Shown piece after piece: positions 6,224 through 10,558 of a stretch of 10,558 nucleotides of DNA (its first letter is position 1; the number at the start of each line of letters is the position of its first letter). Origin of the DNA: Nanobdellati archaeon. Lineage in GTDB: Archaea; EX4484-52; JAADEF01. The position numbers were made by a program, and so were the translations under genes. The notes under the pieces were generated by a model. That model was not told where the DNA came from. It was given only the letters and a program-made list of their open reading frames with translations, and did no database searches. The DNA lies in contig WAOB01000014.1 in the NCBI GenBank assembly GCA_015521505.1, positions 1 to 10,558 on the forward strand, read 5' to 3'.

Positions 6224-7217
6224 CTGATACACCTCCACTATTCTTTAATTGAGATATTTTTTCTCCGACATATTTTTCATCATTTATTGGTTTTATGTAG
6301 GAGACATTTATTTCAATATTTTTTTTCTGTGTTTCTTTTGTTGTTCCTTTTATTTCGTATTTGATATCAAGCATGTTTTCTAATATTTTATAAAATTCAT
6401 CATATCCTTTATTTTCAATCAATTTGATTATTTCTTCTTTGTTTGTGTTCAGAAAAGATTCTACTGTTCTTGTAAACATATTGAACACGATATTGGAGGT
6501 TTCATCTTCCATAATACCTGAGATTACGATGATAGGATTTATTTTACCGTGATCTTTACATGTCTCTGTTTCATATACTTTACTACACTCCCTACAATAA
6601 TATATGATAGGGTTCTTATAAAATATTTTTTGAATATAAGCATTGACTTTTATGTTCTCTTCAGGAAACACTATTTCTGCTATCTTTTTCTCTACATATT
6701 CTTTAGGTATTGATGTATCTTTAACCTCAATTTCTCCATCATATTCTCTTATTATTCCGTACATGCCTATTCTTATCTCTGTCATACCATTTCTCTCTTT
6801 TGTATATGCATTTATTATTTCGATGCTAGATCCTTCTTTAAATTTAAAATCATCTATCTGTTCATTCCACAATACCAACCTTGCAGTTCCTGTTTCATCA
6901 CCGACAAGGATATTCATAACTCTGCCTTCTCCATCTTCTTTCTTGAAAGTGTTGATAGGGAATATTTTTAGAACTTTCACCTTTAATCTTATAGAATTCA
7001 ATCCCCCAAACAAATCCTTTATTTTTATTTCCTTTGTAAAATTTGCTGTTGATTTAACATCAATACCAAACTCTTTAGCAACCAAATATGCTGCTCCAAC
7101 ATCGGAAATTAAGTTATTATACTCTTCTTGCTTTTTATATATCATTTCCAAAACTTCTGTGTTGGTTTTTCCAGTTTCCTCGACTATTTTTTTGACAACT
7201 TCTTCAAACTCTTCCAT
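6216..7217 (-). CDS. rpa: Replication protein A (archaeal RPA41-like ssDNA-binding protein)
   Basis: A 333-residue single-strand DNA binding protein that coats ssDNA during replication and repair. The N-terminal helical region (1-55), with [18 protein letters not shown] (36-53), is typical of euryarchaeal RPA. An OB fold occupies about 62-160, with the diagnostic [14 protein letters not shown] (78-91) and [18 protein letters not shown] (102-119). A second OB-like region (about 188-310) carries a zinc ribbon with ligands Cys208, Cys211, Cys220 and His223 ([16 protein letters not shown]). It is the first gene of an operon with radA, and its last codons (GGVSDV) contain the radA ribosome binding site. 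ATG 7217 is supported by a TATA-like box centred 27 nt upstream, implying a leaderless message. The pairing with radA fits a role in homologous recombination. Confidence 0.93.
   Translation of the reverse strand: MEEFEEVVKKIVEETGKTNTEVLEMIYKKQEEYNNLISDVGAAYLVAKEFGIDVKSTANFTKEIKIKDLFGGLNSIRLKVKVLKIFPINTFKKEDGEGRVMNILVGDETGTARLVLWNEQIDDFKFKEGSSIEIINAYTKERNGMTEIRIGMYGIIREYDGEIEVKDTSIPKEYVEKKIAEIVFPEENIKVNAYIQKIFYKNPIIYYCRECSKVYETETCKDHGKINPIIVISGIMEDETSNIVFNMFTRTVESFLNTNKEEIIKLIENKGYDEFYKILENMLDIKYEIKGTTKETQKKNIEINVSYIKPINDEKYVGEKISQLKNSGGVSDV
6230..6236 (-). promoter_or_regulatory. Shine-Dalgarno of radA, inside the rpa coding end
   Basis: The minus strand reads GGAGGTG, a perfect match to the archaeal 16S 3' end, followed by TATCAG and then ATG 6223 (6-nt spacing). 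It fixes the radA start and suggests translational coupling to rpa, whose stop (6216-6218) lies past the radA start codon. Confidence 0.85.
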
Positions 7218-7235
7218 AAATCATATTAAAAACAA

Positions 7236-7250
7236 CATATTTTTAAAATA
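7236..7250 (-). promoter_or_regulatory. TATA-like box for rpa-radA
   Basis: The minus strand reads TATTTTAAAAATATG, centred about 27 nt before the rpa ATG at 7217. The core is near-palindromic, so plus-strand transcription from the same element, into the gap at 7251-7554, is conceivable. Confidence 0.5.
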
Positions 7251-7401
7251 AACTCTTTGAAGTTTCCGAGAGAGAAAGAAGATTATGTTAAAAACTGAAA
7301 TACTGGTTGTTTATAATGAAAACAATGATGATGTCTAGAGTGACAAATGGTGTCTTAATGAGGTTTACGGATCTATGAGGTCGGAGGATATCTTTTTATT
7401 T

Positions 7402-7472
7402 CATAAGGTTCTGCAAGAAGAACAGGAAACTATTATAGTAATAATTATTTAAGTATCTTGCGAGACCTTATG
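7402..7472. repeat. Imperfect 17-bp inverted repeat (hairpin) in the gap
   Basis: CATAAGGTTCTGCAAGA (7402-7418) pairs with TCTTGCGAGACCTTATG (7456-7472). Sixteen of 17 positions pair in RNA, with two G-U wobbles and one C-A mismatch, enclosing a 37-nt AT-rich loop. The loop holds a smaller TATTA/TAATA hairpin (7431-7443). The stem lies outside any intact gene. It could be part of a small RNA or a protein-binding site. Confidence 0.55.
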
Positions 7473-7548
7473 TTGGATGAGAAGATATAGGAAAAAATAG
7501 AGAAAAAGAGGAGAAACAATGTTTGTTCCTTTATGGAAATGACTGTTG

Positions 7549-7554
7549 AAAAAA
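7549..7554 (-). terminator. Possible oligo-T terminator after the Nudix gene
   Basis: Six consecutive T on the minus strand immediately follow the Nudix stop codon (7555-7557). Archaeal RNA polymerase can terminate at such runs. No stem precedes it, so this is suggestive only. Confidence 0.35.
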
Positions 7555-7980
7555 TTAATTCTTAATAACAAACCTCTCTACAAACTTACATGCTCTCTCC
7601 AAAACTTTTCGTGCATTTTCATATGTTATTCTTTCTAAAGCATCTTTACAATTCAACCACACATACTCTTTATGCTCAAAACTTAACCTAACTTTCTTGG
7701 TTTTCGATTCTGCTAAGAAGAAATACACTTCTTTGTATCTTTTTTCTCCTTCATAATAATAAATATAGGATATTTTTTCCATAAATCCAGGATAAATGAC
7801 CACATCTTTTATTCCCGTTTCCTCTTCAAGTTCTCTTTTTGCAGCATCTATTAAACTTTCTCCCTTTTCAACATGCCCTTTTGGAAAATCCCAGTGTCCC
7901 TCTTCATAATGTAGAAGAAGATATTTTATCTCCTTGTTTCTGTAAAAAACAACAAACCCTGACGAAACCTCTTTTTTCAT
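7555..7980 (-). CDS. Nudix hydrolase, diadenosine tetraphosphate (Ap4A) hydrolase type
   Basis: A 141-residue single-domain Nudix protein. The complete Nudix box runs from Gly35 to Ile57 (GHVEKGE, AAKRELEEETGI), including the metal-binding RELEEE at 49-54. The preceding GHWDFPKGHVEKGE (28-41) is the form seen in bis(5'-nucleosyl)-tetraphosphatases, so cleavage of Ap4A or a related dinucleoside polyphosphate to mononucleotides is the likely reaction; other nucleotide substrates are possible. The N-terminus (KKEVSSGFVVFYRN) and the C-terminal helix (ARKVLERACKFVERFV) are normal for the family, and length is typical. The ATG at 7980 lies about 26 nt from an AT-rich TATA-like tract and has no Shine-Dalgarno, suggesting a leaderless message. 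It is divergent from the 58-residue gene at 8104 and seems to be a single-gene unit. Confidence 0.9.
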   Translation of the reverse strand: MKKEVSSGFVVFYRNKEIKYLLLHYEEGHWDFPKGHVEKGESLIDAAKRELEEETGIKDVVIYPGFMEKISYIYYYEGEKRYKEVYFFLAESKTKKVRLSFEHKEYVWLNCKDALERITYENARKVLERACKFVERFVIKN

Positions 7981-7998
7981 TTTAAATTTTTTCTATAC

Positions 7999-8013
7999 AA
8001 TAAAATATATTTC
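7999..8013 (-). promoter_or_regulatory. TATA-like tract for the Nudix gene
   Basis: The minus strand reads GAAATATATTTTATT over this stretch, centred about 26 nt before the ATG at 7980. No ribosome binding site lies between. Confidence 0.4.
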
Positions 8014-8060
8014 ATGATGTATTCACTAAAAGATAGTAAAATTTTTAAAGGATTAAAACA

Positions 8061-8075
8061 TATATTACTTATAAG
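8061..8075 (+). promoter_or_regulatory. Candidate TATA-like region for the 58-residue gene
   Basis: TATATTACTTATAAG lies 30-43 nt before the ATG at 8104. A second AT element, ATTTTTAAAG, is at 8041-8050. The exact box is uncertain. Either would give a short leader carrying the Shine-Dalgarno at 8093-8098. Confidence 0.3.
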
Positions 8076-8092
8076 TGGTTGTTACTACATAA

Positions 8093-8098
8093 AGGTGA
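8093..8098 (+). promoter_or_regulatory. Shine-Dalgarno deciding the start of the 58-residue gene
   Basis: AGGTGA, continuing as AGGTGATT, is complementary to the 16S 3' end. It is followed after 5 nt by ATG 8104. This supports 8104 as the start rather than the in-frame ATGs at 8014 and 8017. Confidence 0.7.
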
Positions 8099-8103
8099 TT
8101 ATC

Positions 8104-8280
8104 ATGGAAAATGAGAAAACAGTGACTACAGAGCAACTTTTGAAGATGAAAAAAATGGCAATAGAAAGAAATAATTGGAAAGAAGTGGAGAGAATAAATA
8201 AAATTCTGCTTCTGAGAGCACACATGAAAGAGATTAAAAAAGGAAGAAAACCTAAGTTGATGAAGATGCTTTATTTATAG
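8104..8280 (+). CDS. Small charged protein of unknown function (58 residues)
   Basis: A 58-residue basic, mostly helical protein that I do not recognise. Residues 8-31 (TTEQLLKMKKMAIERNNWKEV and on) look amphipathic and are followed by a hydrophobic patch (INKILLLRAH, 32-41) and a Lys-rich end (EIKKGRKPKLMKMLYL). There is no cysteine, no zinc motif and no membrane segment. A nucleic-acid or ribosome-associated role would suit the charge, but nothing proves it. The frame is open back to ATG 8014, which would add 30 residues. I prefer 8104 because of its strong Shine-Dalgarno and because the upstream part overlaps the promoter AT elements. Its stop overlaps the convergent trmY stop by 6 bp. Confidence 0.65.
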   Translation: MENEKTVTTEQLLKMKKMAIERNNWKEVERINKILLLRAHMKEIKKGRKPKLMKMLYL

Positions 8281-8889
8281 CAATTTCTTTTCATTTAAGT
8301 CTATAAGCCAGTGCATTATGGTGATACACTGTGTAGTAAGATACTCTTCCTCTCCTAAGGAAACTATTTTTAATTTTTTATTGATTATTCTGTTAATCTT
8401 TGTTAAATCATTTTCTTTAAATCCTTCGTTGTCTCCTAAGATTAAACCAATGTTCTTTTTAGATCTTAAATCTATATCAAAAACGAACTCACCACTTTTA
8501 TCGAGTAGGTATATAATAGAGCAATTATTTCTAAGGTATTTTAAACAATCCTCAAACGATCTTTTCTCAACCTCCACGCCTAAATAATTTATTTTGTTAT
8601 TTTTCTTTTTAAACAACGAATATGCCTTGGAAATCCTGATACCTATCTCTCTTTCATTAGGTGATATCTTTTTTATTTCATTGCCCTTGAAAGTTATTAG
8701 TATTTCATCTCCTTTGTTATAGAAACTTAATAAAACTTTAGTGTCTTTTCTGATCTTATTCGAAAGCCACAACCCATATAGTACTGCTCTACATGATAAG
8801 TCAATTCTTCCCAGTGAAGGCATTTCCTCTGGTTTAAACCCTTCCTTAAGAATTGCTTTAGAGAGCCTTACAACGATATATCTTTTCAT
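8275..8889 (-). CDS. trmY: tRNA (pseudouridine(54)-N1)-methyltransferase TrmY
   Basis: A 204-residue SPOUT-class methyltransferase of the TrmY (DUF358) family, which methylates N1 of pseudouridine 54 in the T loop of archaeal tRNAs using S-adenosylmethionine. Recognisable blocks are MPSLGRIDLSCRAVLYG (23-39), FKGNEIKKISPNEREIGI (67-84), GLILGDNEGF (148-157, the GDHxG-type SAM loop) and LTTQCITIMHWLID (184-197), the C-terminal trefoil-knot segment. Length equals the usual 195-205. The start at 8889 is preceded by GGTG (8895-8898) at 5-nt spacing, a weak Shine-Dalgarno. The gene follows the membrane protein gene by 10 bp on the same strand and is probably co-transcribed with it. It depends on a separate pseudouridine 54 synthase (Pus10), which is not in this window. 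Confidence 0.92.
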   Translation of the reverse strand: MKRYIVVRLSKAILKEGFKPEEMPSLGRIDLSCRAVLYGLWLSNKIRKDTKVLLSFYNKGDEILITFKGNEIKKISPNEREIGIRISKAYSLFKKKNNKINYLGVEVEKRSFEDCLKYLRNNCSIIYLLDKSGEFVFDIDLRSKKNIGLILGDNEGFKENDLTKINRIINKKLKIVSLGEEEYLTTQCITIMHWLIDLNEKKLL

Positions 8890-8899
8890 TTTAACACCA

Positions 8900-9484
8900 T
8901 TAAACTTTATTTAGTACTTCATCTATTATTTTGATAAGATCTTCTTTTTTTATGTAGTCTCTACCCTCAACTATTTCTCCATCTAAATCAAATACATAAT
9001 TTAGCCATGCAAATATAACGTCTCTAACTCTATAATACTCTTCATCAGGAGCATTCTCTAATACGTTTTTTAACATAAGTAGCGAGTGTTTTGCCTCTTT
9101 TGGATGTAATATGCTCCAGAAAGGATATTGTTCAAAATATGTGTTTTTCATCATATCATTTAGATGAGTAAGAATAACATAGTCTAAATCATCTATAGTT
9201 TTTACATCTACTTTATGTAAAAGTTCTTTTTTATGGTATTTCAACATCATATCAAGAATACTTTCTTCTATTTCTCTCTCTGGTGGTTCTGTTCCTTTAA
9301 GTTCTTCATACTCTTCTTTTGTTTCCATAAGATGTTCTTCCTCTTTTCTCTTATCTTCTCTTCTTTTGTTTTTTAAAGTTAGTAATACAAAGACAAAAAT
9401 AGACAATATTAGTCCTGATCCTAAAACAATTAAGACAATTTTTGTTTCTGTTTCCATAACATAAATAAAGTTTTCCATTAACAT
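8900..9484 (-). CDS. Single-pass membrane protein with charged linker and helical domain, unknown function
   Basis: A protein of up to 194 residues that I do not recognise. A short N-terminus precedes one hydrophobic helix (about 15-37, TKIVLIVLGSGLILSIFVFV). A highly charged, probably coiled-coil linker follows (38-75, KNKRREDKRKEEEHLMETKE), then an acidic, mainly helical soluble domain (about 75-194) with aromatic-rich YFEQYPFWSILHPKEAKHSL (116-135). The basic residues just after the helix place the domain in the cytoplasm. The start is uncertain: in-frame ATGs at 9484, 9478 and 9457 all retain the helix. 9457 is favoured if the ATAATATATG stretch (9482-9491) is the TATA element, and 9478 is close to leaderless with the 9494-9503 box. 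It lies 10 bp upstream of trmY in a probable operon and is divergent from truD. Confidence 0.7.
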   Translation of the reverse strand: MLMENFIYVMETETKIVLIVLGSGLILSIFVFVLLTLKNKRREDKRKEEEHLMETKEEYEELKGTEPPEREIEESILDMMLKYHKKELLHKVDVKTIDDLDYVILTHLNDMMKNTYFEQYPFWSILHPKEAKHSLLMLKNVLENAPDEEYYRVRDVIFAWLNYVFDLDGEIVEGRDYIKKEDLIKIIDEVLNKV

Positions 9485-9493
9485 ATATTATTT

Positions 9494-9503
9494 TTTTATA
9501 AAC
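9494..9503. promoter_or_regulatory. TATA box of truD, possibly shared with the divergent gene
   Basis: TTTTATAAAC on the plus strand is centred about 26 nt before the truD ATG at 9525, a textbook leaderless arrangement. On the minus strand the same element reads GTTTATAAAA and could also serve the membrane protein-trmY operon, with initiation near 9472-9475. Confidence 0.5.
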
Positions 9504-9524
9504 CTAAGGAAGTAATACTATCTT

Positions 9525-10558
9525 ATGGAGACCTTGCACAAATTTAAAAAAATAAACGCGGTATTCAAATACAAACCAGAAGATTTTATTGTTGAGGAAA
9601 TAAGTAAAAGGTACGGTAGATTAGGTTTCAATAATAAATATGAATTTAAGGGTGGTAAGGGAGAACATCTTGTATGTATTTTCATTAAGAGAGATGTTGA
9701 AACTTTTAAGATGATTAAAACAATCTCTTCCTTTTTACACGTATCTTCAGAAAGGATAAGTTTAGCAGGTGTAAAGGATAAAAGATCTTTAACTTTACAA
9801 CTTGGAAGCATCTATAAAATTAAAAAAGAAAGAGTCGAAAGGATTAACAACTACTTTGATAACTTTAGGATTATTCCTTTGGAATATTCAGAAAAAAAAG
9901 TTTATTTAGGAGAATTGGAAGGCAATCATTTTATAATAACACTGAGAAATGTTTCCAAAGAAGACATTAATTTATTTAAGAAAAATCTGGTTGAGTTTAA
10001 AGAAAATCGGAATTGTTACTTTCCCAATTATTATGGAATACAGAGGTTTGGTGAGAATAATAGATCTGATATCTTAGGCAAATTACTTCTCCAAAGAAAG
10101 TATAATGAGTTTATCAGGCAGTATTTAGGTAATGGTAAAACCACGGGTTTTCATGAAAGAAGAGTTAGAGAATATTTAGAGATGCACAATAATAAAGACA
10201 TTATTGGAGGTATTAGAACTCTTCCACGATCTTTGTTAAAAATGTTTATTAATGCATATCAAAGTAGGTTGTTTAATGAAGTGTTAGAGTTCTTGTTAGA
10301 AACAAAAAGTTTTGATGAACTTAAAAATACAACTATTACTTTACCGGGACACGATACCCAGGAGTTTGTATTGAAAGATGAGATTACCTCCTTTCTTGAG
10401 CACAAATTAAGAAAAGACAAGATATCTTACGAAAACTTTAATATAAAGGAGCTGAACATTGTATGTAAAGGTACAACACGAAAAGCATTGGAACAGGTTA
10501 AAAACCTCTCTTACAGAATTCATGAGGATGAAATATTTAAGGGAAAACTGAAGATTAT
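9525..10558 (+). CDS. truD: tRNA pseudouridine synthase TruD (3' end outside window)
   Basis: The first 344 codons of a TruD-family pseudouridine synthase, open to the right edge; archaeal members usually have about 400 residues, so some tens of residues are missing. TruD isomerises uridine 13 in tRNA in bacteria; archaeal homologues act on tRNA with variable target choice. Signature blocks: KYKPEDFIVEEI (15-26), SLAGVKDKRSLTLQ (79-92) with catalytic Asp85, YFPNYYGIQRFGENNRSDI (165-183), the RRVREYLE segment (212-219) and FINAYQSRLFNEVL (241-254). All expected catalytic features in this part are intact, and no frameshift is seen. The ATG at 9525 sits 26 nt from a TATA box with no Shine-Dalgarno, so the message is probably leaderless. 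It is divergent from the membrane protein-trmY operon. Confidence 0.95.
   Translation, partial: METLHKFKKINAVFKYKPEDFIVEEISKRYGRLGFNNKYEFKGGKGEHLVCIFIKRDVETFKMIKTISSFLHVSSERISLAGVKDKRSLTLQLGSIYKIKKERVERINNYFDNFRIIPLEYSEKKVYLGELEGNHFIITLRNVSKEDINLFKKNLVEFKENRNCYFPNYYGIQRFGENNRSDILGKLLLQRKYNEFIRQYLGNGKTTGFHERRVREYLEMHNNKDIIGGIRTLPRSLLKMFINAYQSRLFNEVLEFLLETKSFDELKNTTITLPGHDTQEFVLKDEITSFLEHKLRKDKISYENFNIKELNIVCKGTTRKALEQVKNLSYRIHEDEIFKGKLKI

Larger units (their letters stand above)
7251..7554. other. Gene-free stretch with a broken reading frame and a structured segment
   Basis: No intact gene of useful size is visible between the rpa promoter and the Nudix stop. On the plus strand a frame opens at ATG 7285 (MLKTEILVVYNENNDDV), meets TAG at 7336-7338 and continues for 37 codons (including SEDIFLFHKVLQEEQE) to TAA at 7450-7452. 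A second plus frame, open from about 7407 to 7563, is interrupted by TAG at 7487-7489. The plus strand is purine-rich, as coding strands in this window usually are. This could be a decayed small gene with frameshifts, or a non-coding RNA with chance open frames; neither peptide is recognisable. Two copies of ATGAGGT (7358-7364, 7375-7381) and a strong hairpin (7402-7472) argue for structure. The minus strand shows only short frames. Confidence 0.4.

Noticed and set aside
6643..7251. 202-codon plus-strand ORF opposite rpa
   Set aside because: It lies antisense to a clearly conserved rpa gene, and its hydrophobic Ser/Phe/Ile-rich translation is the usual shadow of an AT-rich coding strand.
7295..7331. 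Possible C/D box small RNA (ATGATGA at 7325-7331, CTGA at 7295-7298)
   Set aside because: The CTGA lies upstream of the only good C box, and no CTGA follows within the usual 60 nt, so the C-D'-C'-D order is not met.
8014..8103. Longer N-terminus for the 58-residue protein (start at ATG 8014 or 8017)
   Set aside because: These ATGs sit next to AT-rich elements belonging to the divergent Nudix promoter with no correctly spaced box or ribosome site, whereas ATG 8104 has a strong Shine-Dalgarno.
9518..9811. 97-codon minus-strand ORF
   Set aside because: It lies antisense to truD, whose catalytic motif region it overlaps. It has no promoter or family resemblance.
1..10558. CRISPR array, insertion sequence, integrase/attachment site or defence island
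   Set aside because: No regularly spaced direct repeats, transposase-like or nuclease-like ORFs, or terminal inverted repeats with target duplications were found. The tRNA 3' end abuts a membrane protein gene and not an integrase.

Overview
This 10.6 kb window reads as ordinary chromosomal DNA from an archaeon. The evidence is a set of archaeal information-processing genes: a RadA recombinase, a euryarchaeal RPA41-like single-strand DNA binding protein, a TrmY tRNA N1-pseudouridine methyltransferase and an archaeal-type TruD. The promoters are TATA-like boxes about 25-30 nt upstream of ATG codons (leaderless messages), and there is a type II tRNA-Ser with no encoded CCA. The DNA is AT-rich, but by my hand count the tRNA is about 68% G+C, which suggests a thermophile. 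Spacing is tight, with overlaps on the same strand and between convergent genes. I cannot assign a phylum; a small-genome DPANN-like or euryarchaeal lineage would fit.

Layout, left to right. Positions 1-448 (-): the N-terminal part of an unrecognised membrane-anchored protein that runs off the left edge. 535-1747 (+): a two-gene operon of a RibL-like nucleotidyltransferase and a ThiI-like THUMP protein whose PP-loop signature is gone. 1728-4169 (-): full-length phosphoenolpyruvate synthase, converging on and overlapping the ThiI-like gene by 20 bp. 4262-4936 (+): a five-TM membrane protein of unknown function. 4940-5023 (-): tRNA-Ser(GCT). 5276-7217 (-): an rpa-radA operon with overlapping genes and a perfect Shine-Dalgarno for radA. 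7218-7554: a 337-bp gap with no intact gene, holding a strong imperfect hairpin and a stop-interrupted reading frame. 7555-7980 (-): a Nudix (Ap4A hydrolase type) gene. 8104-8280 (+): a 58-residue charged protein. 8275-9484 (-): a single-pass membrane protein followed by trmY. 9525-end (+): truD, cut off by the right edge.

Functionally the window groups into homologous recombination (RPA loads first on ssDNA, RadA then forms the filament), tRNA maturation (TrmY at position 54, TruD-type pseudouridylation, the THUMP protein, and tRNA-Ser itself), central carbon metabolism (PpsA) and nucleotide clean-up (Nudix). I saw no CRISPR array, insertion sequence or toxin/defence island. The points most worth a second look are the ThiI-like protein without a PP-loop in an operon with a RibL-like protein that has also lost signature residues, the Gly-to-Ala change in the RadA Walker A motif, the structured gap at 7251-7554, and a 151-nt stretch with no C on the + strand inside the left-edge gene.
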